Below, piece after piece: positions 1 to 7,620 of a stretch of 45,122 nt of DNA. The stretch spans positions 1 to 45,122 of the forward strand of contig CAISZM010000064.1 in NCBI GenBank assembly GCA_903889965.1, given 5' to 3'. Position numbers and translations under genes: made by a program. Source of the stretch: an uncultured Elusimicrobia bacterium (GTDB lineage Bacteria; Elusimicrobiota; Elusimicrobia; Elusimicrobiales; UBA9959). How positions within the stretch are numbered: the first letter of the stretch is position 1; each line of letters starts with the position of its first letter. The notes beneath the pieces are model-generated. The model ran no database searches. It saw only the letters and a program-made list of their open reading frames with translations, and was not told the DNA's origin.

Positions 1-101
1 CCTTCCTGCGCCAGCACCTTGCCGGGGATGGGGAGCAGCCTCTTCTTCCTCAGGACGGTGCAGGGCATTACCTTAAGTCCGGGTGTATACGCGTGAGCCA
101 T
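1..101 (-). CDS. 5' fragment of an unknown gene downstream of glmL
   Basis: Only the first 33 codons lie in the window; the gene runs off the left edge. The peptide begins MAHAYTPGLKVMPCTVLRKK and continues with a proline/glycine-rich stretch ending LLPIPGKVLAQEG. A GGAGG ribosome-binding site sits 7 nt before the ATG, so the start is well supported. The G-K-V-L-x-x-x-G pattern resembles the start of a small beta-barrel such as a biotinyl/lipoyl-like or RnfC-like barrel domain, but that is a guess from 33 residues. It follows glmL on the same strand after a 55-nt gap that contains a perfect hairpin, so it is probably in the same operon. I cannot assign a function. Confidence 0.7.
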   Translation of the reverse strand, partial: MAHAYTPGLKVMPCTVLRKKRLLPIPGKVLAQE

Positions 102-127
102 ATAATATCCTCCGTTTAAATCCGATC

Positions 128-147
128 CGCGCCGGCGTACCGGCGCG
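128..147. other. Intergenic perfect hairpin between glmL and the next gene
   Basis: Arms CGCGCCGG and CCGGCGCG (8 bp, perfect) flank a 4-nt loop. It lies between the glmL stop and the start of the left-edge gene, both on the minus strand. No T-run follows on the minus strand, so it is not a standard terminator. It may stabilise mRNA or tune expression of the downstream gene. Confidence 0.5.
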
Positions 148-156
148 ATAAAGACG

Positions 157-1950
157 CTACAGGGGGTACATCCCCATGGCCTTATTCCACTTGTTGATGT
201 CGCTGCGGCGCTTGGACGGATCTTTGGACAGGTTGAAAGGCCTGCCGCGCCCGTCCAGCACGAGCCCCGCCACGCCGCCCTCTATATCGGCCTCCACGCG
301 GCTTCCGGGACCGGCGCCCATGTCGAAACCTTTCACCGGCCTGGCCACCAGCCTCGCCTTGGGCGCGTCGAAAGGGATGTGCACGATGTCCCCGAAGCGA
401 AGCTCGCCGGACAGTTTCCTGCCGTCCGAGCCGGTCACCTCCCATTCCATTATCAGCTGGCCTTCCTTGCCAAGGCCCTTGGGGGCCAGGCAGGTGCCAA
501 GGCGGACAAGACAATCGTTATAGAACACGTCCAGCGCGGCTTTCTCGCTTATCTGCGCCAGCACTCCCAGATGGGGCATCATGAAGATAGAGTCCACCGC
601 CATACGGGTAACGCCTTCGGGCTGATAAGCGTCTATCATCATCAGCATGGACTGCGTGCGGCGGGGGGAATGCGCCAGTATCCCTCCGGATCCTATAACG
701 TAGTCCAGCTTCATCACGTTTATCAGGCTCTGGCCGGAGGCTGTCTGCTCGAAAGCGTCGGAAATGGAGCGCTCCTGCTGCACTCCCTTAAGCCCGACGG
801 CCAGCGCCTTGTGCTGGTCGAAGGCCAGGCGGAGCGCCTCGCGGGCGACCGCATGCTCCACCTGCAGGTCCTCGATGGTCTGAGGTATGGTGGTGGGGCG
901 TATCATTTTGTTTTTGAGGCGGTCCCTCAGGTCCTGCTCCTCGATGTCGAAAGGCAGCCAGCGCAGGATATTCGGGAGCCCCGCCTCCGCCATAACGTTG
1001 GAGATGGAGTAGCTCATACCCAGGTTCGCGCTTACCGTGCGGTTGAAGACGCCGGAGAAGACGGAGAACACGTCGGTGGTCGCGCCGCCGATATCCACCG
1101 CCAGGACGTTAAAATTATTGGCCTTGGCGAACTTCTCGGTCATCGTGCCCACGGCGGCAGGGGTCGGCATTATAGGCGCGCCGACCATCTTCATCAGGCG
1201 GGGGTAGCCGGGGGCCTGCTGCATCACGTGCTCCAGGAAAATATCGTGTATCTTGTGGCGGGCCGGCATAAGGTTCTCCCGCTCCAGGGTCGGGCGGATG
1301 TTCTCGGTTATGATCAGCGCGGTCCTGTCCCCCAGTATTTCCGTTATCTGGGCATGGGCCTTGTTATTCCCGGCGTAGATCACCGGCAGTTTGTAGGAAG
1401 CCCCGAGGCGCGGCTTGGGATCCGCGGCTTTCAGGAACTGCGCCAGCTCCACCACGTGGGTTATGGTGCCGCCGTCGGTGCCGCCGGAGAGAAGCATCAT
1501 GTCCGGCCTCAGCTGGCGTATGCGCTCTATCTTCTCGTGGTCGGCGCGGCCGTCGTTGGAGGCGAGGACGTCCATAACGATGGCGCCGGCGCCGAGCGCG
1601 CAGCGCTGCGCCGATTCACCGGTCATCGCCTTAACGGCCCCCGCTACCATCATCTGCAGGCCGCCGCCGGCGGAAGAGGTCGAAACGTATATATCCGCCC
1701 CGATCTTGCCGCAATTGGGGGTTATGATCTTCTCGCCATCGAGTATTTTGCGGCCGGAAAGTTCCTCCACCTCGGTTATCGCGTTGAGCACGCCCTTGGT
1801 GACGTCCTCGAACGGCGCCTCGACGGTGGTGGGGGCTTCGCCGCGGAAGGTCTGGCGGTAGGTGTCGCCTTTTTTTTCTATCAGGATGGCTTTTGTGGTG
1901 GTGCTGCCGCAATCGGTGGCGATTATGATTTCAAGGTCTTTCTTGGACAT
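157..1950 (-). CDS. glmL: GlmL/MutL-family protein (glutamate-mutase-associated ASKHA protein)
   Basis: This 597-residue protein matches the GlmL/MutL family found beside glutamate mutase and related B12-dependent aminomutases; it is unrelated to mismatch-repair MutL. The family has an actin/Hsp70-like ATPase fold and is thought to maintain or reactivate the mutase. Visible motifs are a phosphate-1 loop, ATDCGSTTTKA (residues 11-21), a second phosphate loop, VDIGGATTDVF (about 285-295), and a C-terminal IGSGGILAHSPRR segment. An AAGGAG site 6 nt before the ATG lies inside the end of the upstream small gene, whose stop codon directly abuts this ATG, so the two are translationally coupled. No mutase subunit is visible in the window; it could lie beyond the left edge. 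Family call firm, specific substrate unknown. Confidence 0.9.
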   Translation of the reverse strand: MSKKDLEIIIATDCGSTTTKAILIEKKGDTYRQTFRGEAPTTVEAPFEDVTKGVLNAITEVEELSGRKILDGEKIITPNCGKIGADIYVSTSSAGGGLQMMVAGAVKAMTGESAQRCALGAGAIVMDVLASNDGRADHEKIERIRQLRPDMMLLSGGTDGGTITHVVELAQFLKAADPKPRLGASYKLPVIYAGNNKAHAQITEILGDRTALIITENIRPTLERENLMPARHKIHDIFLEHVMQQAPGYPRLMKMVGAPIMPTPAAVGTMTEKFAKANNFNVLAVDIGGATTDVFSVFSGVFNRTVSANLGMSYSISNVMAEAGLPNILRWLPFDIEEQDLRDRLKNKMIRPTTIPQTIEDLQVEHAVAREALRLAFDQHKALAVGLKGVQQERSISDAFEQTASGQSLINVMKLDYVIGSGGILAHSPRRTQSMLMMIDAYQPEGVTRMAVDSIFMMPHLGVLAQISEKAALDVFYNDCLVRLGTCLAPKGLGKEGQLIMEWEVTGSDGRKLSGELRFGDIVHIPFDAPKARLVARPVKGFDMGAGPGSRVEADIEGGVAGLVLDGRGRPFNLSKDPSKRRSDINKWNKAMGMYPL

Positions 1951-2274
1951 TTAGGTCTCCTTCGCATCAGGGCTTTTTTCAGGTTTTGCGTCGAGCCGCT
2001 CCACCAGATAGGACACGGCGTTCGGGTTCTCAAGCAGCCTGACATACCTGTCAACTTTTTCTTTTTCAAAAATCATGTTCAGCATCGGGCCGAGGAATAT
2101 CACGCCCTGGGCTCCGAGATTATGTACAGGCCTGGTGCTCTCCAGGGCCACCACTACCAGGTTTTCCATGCCGCGCCGGCGCACCTTCCCGCACATATTG
2201 TCCAGAAGCGTTTTTTCCGCGGCCGTGACTTCCGGCGGAACGGGGATCTTGAAAGCGTTGCGCCATATACCCAT
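1951..2274 (-). CDS. Conserved-looking small protein co-transcribed with glmL
   Basis: A 107-residue soluble protein with no signal peptide or membrane segment. The core contains RGMENLVVVALESTRPVHN followed by a hydrophobic GVIFLGPMLNMIF stretch and a VDRYVRLLENPNAVSYLVERL helix, which reads as a compact alpha/beta fold. The C-terminal 15 residues are polar and probably disordered. It is first in an operon with glmL, with zero spacing, so a role in the same B12-mutase or amino-acid pathway is inferred from context only. A -10 box lies 10 nt upstream of the ATG, giving a very short leader. I do not recognise the family securely. Confidence 0.75.
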   Translation of the reverse strand: MGIWRNAFKIPVPPEVTAAEKTLLDNMCGKVRRRGMENLVVVALESTRPVHNLGAQGVIFLGPMLNMIFEKEKVDRYVRLLENPNAVSYLVERLDAKPEKSPDAKET

Positions 2275-2284
2275 TGCAGGGACT

Positions 2285-2313
2285 ATTCTACAATAAATAT
2301 AAATATTTGTCGT
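2285..2313 (-). promoter_or_regulatory. Probable promoter of the small protein-glmL operon
   Basis: On the minus strand ACGACA (2313-2308) and TAGAAT (2290-2285) are separated by 17 bp. The AT-rich spacer contains an imperfect palindrome (2290-2310). Transcription would start about 2278, only some 4 nt before the ATG at 2274, and no Shine-Dalgarno is present. Confidence 0.55.
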
Positions 2314-2347
2314 GAAGTAACGGGACAGCGCGCGGCGCCCGGGCCGT

Positions 2348-2376
2348 TTGAACCGCGCGCCCTATTATTGTAGACT
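2348..2376 (+). promoter_or_regulatory. Probable promoter of the 2389 membrane-protein gene
   Basis: TTGAAC (2348-2353) and TAGACT (2371-2376) are 17 bp apart, divergent from the glmL-operon promoter. The -10 box ends 12 nt before the ATG, so the leader would be about 5 nt with no Shine-Dalgarno. The same TAGACT -10 recurs before the gene at 23505. Confidence 0.5.
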
Positions 2377-2388
2377 TACCCTCGTGCC

Positions 2389-2931
2389 ATGGAGATAAAC
2401 CGCGTAAAATTTTACAACCGTACCGGAATTCCACTGCGATTGAGCCCGGCAGCGCTGCTGGTGATCGGAGGTATACTGACCGCAGCCATGATTTTAGGGA
2501 TAAGGTACCTGGTGCGGGAAGATTCCGGCGTCCCCGCGGCCAAAACCCAGCAGGACTCGTTGTTCAAGGCGGAAGACGGGGGCAAGCCGGACGCCGGTCA
2601 TGAACCCGAGTACAGGTCCGGGATCACCAGCGGCAACTCCCTGGAAATTTTCGAAAAGACCAACTACAATTACTCAGCCGAGGAATCTTCCGGAACTCCC
2701 GGTGCGGCACGGCCGGCCGCGGAGGTGAAGCCGCAGAAGCCGGCGGCGTCCAGGACCGCGGCGCAAAAGGACAAAGGTCCGGCGAAGCCGGGCGCGGCCA
2801 TACCGCGCATGCGCGAGCCGAAAGACTTCGGCACCGCCGCTCCCGACAAGCAGTCCTCGCCGGGCCAGGTAATGCCGGACATCAAGTCGCTTTTAAAACA
2901 GGTGCAGCAGGAACAGAAGAACGGCAACTGA
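2389..2931 (+). CDS. Single-pass membrane protein with disordered periplasmic tail
   Basis: 180 residues. A basic N-terminus is followed by one hydrophobic helix (about residues 19-42, LSPAALLVIGGILTAAMILG), then a long Ala/Pro/Lys/Ser-rich region that looks disordered, and a short C-terminal helix (IKSLLKQVQQEQKNGN). The charge pattern suggests an N-in orientation with the tail in the periplasm, but there is no recognisable enzymatic domain. It is a single-gene unit bounded by a divergent operon and a downstream terminator. I do not recognise the family; an envelope scaffold or adaptor role is possible but unsupported. Confidence 0.7.
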   Translation: MEINRVKFYNRTGIPLRLSPAALLVIGGILTAAMILGIRYLVREDSGVPAAKTQQDSLFKAEDGGKPDAGHEPEYRSGITSGNSLEIFEKTNYNYSAEESSGTPGAARPAAEVKPQKPAASRTAAQKDKGPAKPGAAIPRMREPKDFGTAAPDKQSSPGQVMPDIKSLLKQVQQEQKNGN

Positions 2932-2950
2932 CCGTTTTCAGCGCTCAGGC

Positions 2951-2980
2951 AAAGGCGGGCACGGGCCCGCTTTCTTTATT
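2951..2980 (+). terminator. Rho-independent terminator after the 2389 gene
   Basis: GCGGGC and GCCCGC arms, with flanking AAAG/CTTT pairing and one bulge, are followed by TTTCTTTATT. It lies between convergent genes, and its 3' end overlaps the stop codon of the minus-strand DUF192 gene. Confidence 0.65.
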
Positions 2981-3458
2981 GTCCGGCGGCTTGGGGCGGG
3001 AAGGAAATTTTTATTTTTGAGCCTGGCTTCAGTTTATGAGCTGCCGCGGTTCCCGCCGCCAGCTCAAGGACCGCGGAGCCGGGGGACGAAGCCCGGGCTA
3101 TTTTGCTTTCCGGTTCGTCGAGACGGGACTTGGGAACCCTCTTAAAAACCTTAACCACTTTAAGGTCCGCGTCCAGAAAAACCATATCAAGGTCGATCAG
3201 CGTATTTTTCATCCAGAATGTCTTCATGCCCGGGTCCCCGAACAGGAAAAGCATGCCCCGGTCCGGAGCCAGGCTTTCGCGGAACATCAGGCCTCTGGCG
3301 GACTCTTCCCTTGTCACCGCCAGTTCCACGGTCACGTTGAACCCGTCAGGCAGGGTCAGCTTGGCCGACGACGTCTCCGCCGGTATTTCCAGCGCCAGGG
3401 CGGGCGAGAGCAGCGCGGCCAGGGCCAGGGCGGTTAATTCCAATTTATTTTTCAGCAT
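2976..3458 (-). CDS. DUF192 family secreted protein
   Basis: 160 residues with an N-terminal signal peptide (hydrophobic ALALAALLSPALALEIPA, about residues 8-26). The mature part matches the DUF192 family: VTREESARGLMFRESLAPD, then GMLFLFGDPGMKTFWMKNT and the DLDMVFLDADLKVVKV core. The family is small, exported and of unknown biochemical function. It is second in a two-gene unit, 36 nt downstream of the AsnC-like gene. Length and motif order are normal for the family. Confidence 0.88.
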   Translation of the reverse strand: MLKNKLELTALALAALLSPALALEIPAETSSAKLTLPDGFNVTVELAVTREESARGLMFRESLAPDRGMLFLFGDPGMKTFWMKNTLIDLDMVFLDADLKVVKVFKRVPKSRLDEPESKIARASSPGSAVLELAAGTAAAHKLKPGSKIKISFPPQAAGQ

Positions 3459-3494
3459 ACTTTTTGCCGGGAACCGGGCTTGATCCCGTAAAAG

Positions 3495-3728
3495 CTACAG
3501 GGATGTCGTCACCAGCGTTTCGGTGGAAAGCACTCCCGGAATGCTGCGGATCTCCTGAACCACCACATTGGAGAGGGAGGGAAGGTCGTCTGTTTCCATA
3601 TCGAGAACCAGGTCCCAGCGGCCGAAAACGGCCGACATGTGGACCACGCTCGTAAGGGCCTTCAGCCTGCTGAGGGTCTGCTTTTCTTTTCCAGGCAGCA
3701 GTTTAACCAGCACAAGTCCTGTCACCAT
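3495..3728 (-). CDS. Stand-alone Lrp/AsnC ligand-binding (RAM) domain protein
   Basis: At 77 residues this is only the C-terminal effector domain of Lrp/AsnC regulators; the helix-turn-helix domain is absent. The sequence has the typical beta-alpha-beta layout: GLVLVKLLPGKEKQTLSRLK, then VVHMSAVFGRWDLVLDMETDD, then a final strand with RSIPGVLSTETLV. Such proteins form amino-acid-sensing oligomers and may modulate full-length Lrp proteins. An AAGGAAA site precedes the ATG and a strong promoter lies upstream. The ligand cannot be told from the sequence. Confidence 0.85.
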   Translation of the reverse strand: MVTGLVLVKLLPGKEKQTLSRLKALTSVVHMSAVFGRWDLVLDMETDDLPSLSNVVVQEIRSIPGVLSTETLVTTSL

Positions 3729-3782
3729 AATAGTTTCCTTTTCCGCGCGGGCAGACGGAGACCGCCTTGCCCCTTACGCTTT

Positions 3783-3811
3783 ATTATACAACCAGCCGCC
3801 GCGGGATTCAA
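3783..3811 (-). promoter_or_regulatory. Strong promoter for the AsnC-like/DUF192 pair
   Basis: On the minus strand TTGAAT (3811-3806) and a perfect TATAAT (3788-3783) are 17 bp apart. The predicted start near 3776 gives a leader of about 48 nt containing the Shine-Dalgarno site, a conventional arrangement. Confidence 0.7.
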
Positions 3812-3922
3812 GCCGCCTGTAGCCGCCGACCCGGTGCGGGGCCGGATAAAAGCGCCGCTTCCAGGAACCGCGGGGAGCGGTCCCTGCCGGCGGCTTCGAT
3901 GGCGGCGGGGTGACAAATTGTT

Positions 3923-3928
3923 TATAAT
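3923..3928 (+). promoter_or_regulatory. -10 box of dtd, predicted leaderless
   Basis: A perfect TATAAT ends 5 nt before the dtd ATG at 3934. No convincing -35 is seen 16-18 bp upstream. Transcription would begin at or within 1-2 nt of the start codon, and no Shine-Dalgarno is present. Confidence 0.55.
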
Positions 3929-3933
3929 GAATC

Positions 3934-4374
3934 ATGCGGGCCTTGATACAGCGCGTCAGACGCGGCGGGGTAAGAACAGCCGGGGTCCACAACTCCATAG
4001 GACGCGGGCTGGTAGTTCTGCTGGGAGTGGGCCAGGGAGATTCCGAAGCCGACGCCGATACACTGGCGGAAAAAACAGCCAACCTGCGTGTCTTCTCCAA
4101 CAAGGAGGGAAAATTCGACCATTCCCTGCTGGACGTGGCAGGATCCGCGCTGGTAATATCGCAGTTCACGCTCTACGGCGACTCCTCAAAAGGCAGGCGG
4201 CCCGATTTTACGGCCGCGGCTAAACCGGCCGAAGCCGAAAGGCTTTACGAATATTTCTTAAGATCGCTCGAAGCAAAAGGCGTACCGGTCAAGGCCGGCG
4301 TTTTCGCGGCGGACATGGAAGTGGAAATAATCAACGACGGCCCGGTGACGATATGGCTGGACAGCAGGCGCTGA
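3934..4374 (+). CDS. dtd: D-aminoacyl-tRNA deacylase (D-tyrosyl-tRNA deacylase)
   Basis: This 146-residue protein has the normal DTD length. It hydrolyses D-amino acids (and glycine mischarged on tRNA-Ala) from tRNA, a chiral proofreading step in the cytoplasm. The two active-site signatures are visible: ISQFTLYGD (about residues 75-83) and NDGPVTIWLDS near the C-terminus, matching the family's SQFTL and N-x-GPVT motifs. The N-terminus MRALIQRV is typical. The start codon immediately follows a -10 box, so the mRNA is probably leaderless. It heads a likely transcription unit with the lipoprotein gene and rnr. Confidence 0.95.
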   Translation: MRALIQRVRRGGVRTAGVHNSIGRGLVVLLGVGQGDSEADADTLAEKTANLRVFSNKEGKFDHSLLDVAGSALVISQFTLYGDSSKGRRPDFTAAAKPAEAERLYEYFLRSLEAKGVPVKAGVFAADMEVEIINDGPVTIWLDSRR

Positions 4375-4392
4375 GCGCGCCGCCGCAAGAGG

Positions 4393-4412
4393 GCCGGGAG
4401 AACGATCCCGGC
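4393..4412 (+). other. Perfect intergenic hairpin between dtd and the lipoprotein gene
   Basis: Arms GCCGGGA and TCCCGGC (7 bp, perfect) flank a 6-nt loop. It is followed by the 8-nt palindrome GAACGTTC (4413-4420) and then the ATG at 4423. There is no T-run, so termination is unlikely. It may affect initiation, because the next gene has no Shine-Dalgarno. Confidence 0.45.
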
Positions 4413-4422
4413 GAACGTTCAT

Positions 4423-5127
4423 ATGAAAATACCTGCAAAGATATTCTGCGCCGCGCTTACGGCGGTACTGGCCGCCGGGTGCCTTAACCCGTCCGTCTTC
4501 AGGAAAGGCGCCTTCTCCGTTGACGACTGGGAGACCTGGACCAGCTGGAACGACTCCTACGGCAAGCACGAGCTGCTGCCGGACGGACTTTACTACCGCC
4601 TGACCGAACGGCAGGACGACTCGCGCGACGAAGCCTCGGGCGGATATTGTCCCGGCCTGATAATTTCCCGGAACGTTCCCGGGAGAAAGTGGCGGGTGGA
4701 CATCGAGGCGGATTTTAAAATACCGCCTGGGCCCGCGAAGAGGTTCTCGTACGGCGTCTGGCTGGGCTCCGACTATTCCAGACCGTCACTTGGCAGCTCC
4801 GCCGGAGCCCTTCAGGTCCTGGCCCAGCGCCAGAACGGGCCTAACCCGGAGGACGACTCCCTTCAGGTTTTCTATCTGCCCGGAGGCAAACCGTTCAAGC
4901 TGCCCGCGGACCTCAAGGTCCTGCGCTTCGAACGCGAGGACGTCTTTTTTACGGTGTCATATTCCTCGGATAAAAAAATATTCACGCCGGTGTTCAGGCT
5001 TAACGCCCTATCGGCGGCCGACGCGCCGGCTCAGAAGTTTTTCATAAGCGGCTTCGCCGGCGGAAATCCCGGCGGCGCTTACGCCAGGTTCACAAGCCTT
5101 AAGATAAACGGCACCGAGGTATTGTAG
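4423..5127 (+). CDS. Predicted lipoprotein of unknown function
   Basis: 234 residues with a lipoprotein signal: hydrophobic run and lipobox LAAGC with the lipidated Cys at position 20. The mature part is rich in aromatic beta-strands (DDWETWTSWNDSYG, FSYGVWLGSDYSRPS, FFISGFAGGNPGGAYARFTS), which suggests a concanavalin/laminin-like jelly-roll of the DUF1349 or LamG type. That fold is an inference. It sits between dtd and rnr. An alternative is a carbohydrate-binding envelope lipoprotein. No catalytic motif is evident. Confidence 0.75.
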   Translation: MKIPAKIFCAALTAVLAAGCLNPSVFRKGAFSVDDWETWTSWNDSYGKHELLPDGLYYRLTERQDDSRDEASGGYCPGLIISRNVPGRKWRVDIEADFKIPPGPAKRFSYGVWLGSDYSRPSLGSSAGALQVLAQRQNGPNPEDDSLQVFYLPGGKPFKLPADLKVLRFEREDVFFTVSYSSDKKIFTPVFRLNALSAADAPAQKFFISGFAGGNPGGAYARFTSLKINGTEVL

Positions 5128-5151
5128 AGCAGGGGCTCCCAAGGAAACAAA

Positions 5152-7149
5152 ATGAGATCACATTGGAAAAGTAACGAGCGCCGCGGCCCCTCGGGCGGGC
5201 ACGAGGCTATAGTTGAGGGCGTGATACAGCATCACGGCACTTTCGCTTTTCTGCTTTCGGAAAAAGAGGGCGGCGCGGACGTTTTCATCCGCGGGCGCGG
5301 CCTGGACCTGGCCATGGACGGCGACCGCGTGCAGGCCCGCGTGCGCCCGGAAAAGACCGGGCGGCTGGCCGGAGAGATAATAAGCGTGGTGAAACGCGCG
5401 CGCACGACCATGGTCGGCGTGCTCAGGCAGGTGAAGAACACCTGGGCGCTTTTTCCTGAAAAAGGGAACGCACCGCCCGCGGCCGTGACCGGCTTCGCGC
5501 CCAGGATCTCCCCGGTTGAAGGCTCCTTCGCCGTGCTGGCTGTGAAGCGCTGGCCCGAGGGGGGAACAGGGGCTTCCGGCATCGTTACCGAGGTACTGGG
5601 AGATCCCGGAGACATAAGCGCCCGCATAGACTCCATACTCCGCGTCCGCGGCATAAACGAGGCTTTCCCGGCGGAGGCGCTGGCCCAGGCCGACGCCTGC
5701 GGCTCGCGGCTGGAGCCGGCGCAGTGGCGCGGGCGCGAGGAGCTTTTCGACCTGCCGATAGTCACGATAGACGGCGCCGACGCGAAGGACTTCGACGACG
5801 CGGTCTCGCTTGAAGACCTGGGCGGAGGGAACCTGCGGCTTGGCGTGCACATAGCCGACGTGGCCAATTACGTCAAGCCCGGCTCCGAACTGGACAAGGA
5901 AGCCTACGCCAGGGCCACCAGCGTGTACCTGCCGGACCGCGTGGTCCCCATGCTGCCCCACTCGCTCTCCGACAACCTCTGCAGCCTCGTCCCGCGCCAG
6001 GAGCGGCTGACCGTCTCCGTTTTCATGAACGTGGACAAGCATGGCAAGGTGACCAAGCGCCGCCTGGCCGAGACAGTAATAAGGTCCTCGAGGCGCTTCA
6101 CCTACGAGGAAGTGCAGACCCTGCTCGACGGCGGCAAAGTGCCCGACGTTCCGAAGGCGGCCGAGGCCGCGGTAAAGAACATGGGCCGCCTTACCGACAT
6201 CCTCTACGCGAGGCGGGTCAAGCGCGGCGCCCTGGATTTCAATTTGCCGGAATACAAGGTGAACGCCGACCCGCACGGCCGGCCCCTCGGCGTAAGCCTG
6301 AGGCCGCGGCTGAAGAGCCACCGCCTTATCGAGGAGTTCATGCTGCTGGCTAACGAAGCCGTGGCTACCGAACTCTTCAACGCCAAAATACCTTTCCTGC
6401 ACAGGCGCCACGACTCCCCGGACCCCCTCAAGCTGAAGATCCTGTCCTCCGCGCTGGGCGAGATGGGTCTTTCAGCCGGACATATACACGGGGCCAACGT
6501 GGCAAAGGGGCTCCAGGACGTGCTGCGCCAGGCGGAGGGCCACCCGCTTTCCGCCATCATAAACTCGCTGATGGTGAGAAGCATGCGCCAGGCCGTCTAT
6601 TCTCCGGAATCATCGGGGCATTTTGGAATAGCCACGCGTTTTTATTCGCATTTCACTTCGCCCATACGGCGCTACCCCGACCTTCTGACGCACAGGGCGG
6701 TAAAGGCGCTGCTGGCCGGGAAAAAGCTCAACTTCGGGGCCCTGCCGCTGGACAAGGCCGGGGAACACTGCTCTGAACGTGAACGGGCCGCGGCGGACGC
6801 CGAACACAAGTCGGTGGATATCATGCGGGCCGAACTGCTGCGCGACAGCGTCGGTTCGGTGATGGACGGGATGATAACCACCGTCATCGACAGCGGCGCT
6901 TTTGTGACGCTGGGGGAAACTGGCGCGGAAGGCCTGCTGCGCGTCTTCGGACTTAAGCCCGGCTCGAAGGTTAAGGTTATGGTCACGGCGGTGGACGCGG
7001 CCAACGGCAAAATAGACCTGTCGCTGGAAGGCCGGCCTGCGCCGGCCGGCGGACAAGGCCGGAAACCCGGGCCCTCTTTCCGCAACCGCCCGCAGCCGGG
7101 GCGGGACCGCTGGAAAGCGCCGAAGTTCGGGAAGGGAAGAAGGAGATAG
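5152..7149 (+). CDS. rnr: Ribonuclease R, 3'-5' exoribonuclease of the RNase II/RNB family
   Basis: 665 residues, slightly shorter than typical RNase R because the N-terminal region is reduced. Domains in order: a cold-shock/OB barrel (about 20-65), a second OB-like segment (about 85-150), the RNB catalytic domain beginning near DLPIVTIDGADAKDFDDAV (about 200-218, holding the Mg-binding aspartates), an FTSPIRRYPDLLTHR motif, an S1 domain (about 560-625) and a basic Gly/Arg/Lys-rich tail. It degrades structured mRNA and rRNA processively. An AAGGAA site precedes the ATG, 24 nt after the lipoprotein gene. Linkage to dtd fits an RNA-quality-control neighbourhood. Confidence 0.95.
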   Translation: MRSHWKSNERRGPSGGHEAIVEGVIQHHGTFAFLLSEKEGGADVFIRGRGLDLAMDGDRVQARVRPEKTGRLAGEIISVVKRARTTMVGVLRQVKNTWALFPEKGNAPPAAVTGFAPRISPVEGSFAVLAVKRWPEGGTGASGIVTEVLGDPGDISARIDSILRVRGINEAFPAEALAQADACGSRLEPAQWRGREELFDLPIVTIDGADAKDFDDAVSLEDLGGGNLRLGVHIADVANYVKPGSELDKEAYARATSVYLPDRVVPMLPHSLSDNLCSLVPRQERLTVSVFMNVDKHGKVTKRRLAETVIRSSRRFTYEEVQTLLDGGKVPDVPKAAEAAVKNMGRLTDILYARRVKRGALDFNLPEYKVNADPHGRPLGVSLRPRLKSHRLIEEFMLLANEAVATELFNAKIPFLHRRHDSPDPLKLKILSSALGEMGLSAGHIHGANVAKGLQDVLRQAEGHPLSAIINSLMVRSMRQAVYSPESSGHFGIATRFYSHFTSPIRRYPDLLTHRAVKALLAGKKLNFGALPLDKAGEHCSERERAAADAEHKSVDIMRAELLRDSVGSVMDGMITTVIDSGAFVTLGETGAEGLLRVFGLKPGSKVKVMVTAVDAANGKIDLSLEGRPAPAGGQGRKPGPSFRNRPQPGRDRWKAPKFGKGRRR

Positions 7150-7161
7150 GGAAGACCGCGT

Positions 7162-7482
7162 ATGCCAAAATTTATCAACTCCCGGGACAATTATTTTTTA
7201 GCCTGCAAGATCCTTACCCTTTTGGCGTGTATACCTTGGCCCGTTATACTTATCCCGTCCATCATGTCTTTGGCGGGCGATACAAGAGGCATGTCGCCAA
7301 CCGGGATATTCTGGGTACGACTGGGGTGGGGCCTGGTCCTTATCTATCCTGTAATCTACATTAGCGTCGTTCTATTCGCTGAACGTATAGTTGCGCCAAT
7401 TTCCCATGCCGCAGGGCTTTCGATGGCGGCATTACCGTTCCTGTTCAGCGTTTATGCCATCTATTGCTTCTTTCGCACATAG
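7162..7482 (+). CDS. Small three-helix membrane protein, function unknown
   Basis: 106 residues with three predicted membrane helices (about residues 13-37, 49-70 and 83-104) and short polar loops. Base composition is noticeably less GC-rich than in rnr, from which it is separated by 12 nt. No family is recognised. Its position suggests read-through from rnr, but an independent recent acquisition is also possible given the composition. The coding call rests on the membrane-protein pattern and the clean ORF. Confidence 0.6.
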   Translation: MPKFINSRDNYFLACKILTLLACIPWPVILIPSIMSLAGDTRGMSPTGIFWVRLGWGLVLIYPVIYISVVLFAERIVAPISHAAGLSMAALPFLFSVYAIYCFFRT

Positions 7483-7620
7483 GCCGGAATGAAAGACGAC
7501 ACCGGAAATATTTACATTAATGCTCTTTGTACGAGGAACTAAGGATTTTTTAAAGCGTCCGGGGCCGTGAGAGGATCAAAGTTAAGAAAGGTAAGAGGAA
7601 ACCGGCTCAGCGCCGGATAA

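Noticed and set aside
379..2373. 664-codon plus-strand reading frame opposite glmL
   Set aside because: It is antisense to two well-supported genes, has no domain pattern and is His/Gly/Arg-rich, as expected from the reverse frame of GC-rich coding DNA.
5158..6411. 417-codon minus-strand reading frame opposite rnr
   Set aside because: A shadow of rnr with no signal, motif or ribosome-binding site; composition is that of a reverse complement of GC-rich codons.
7162..7482. Possibility that the small membrane protein is a shadow ORF
   Set aside because: No competing gene lies on the other strand, the sequence has three proper membrane helices, and it follows rnr at operon-like spacing, so it was kept as a gene with moderate confidence.
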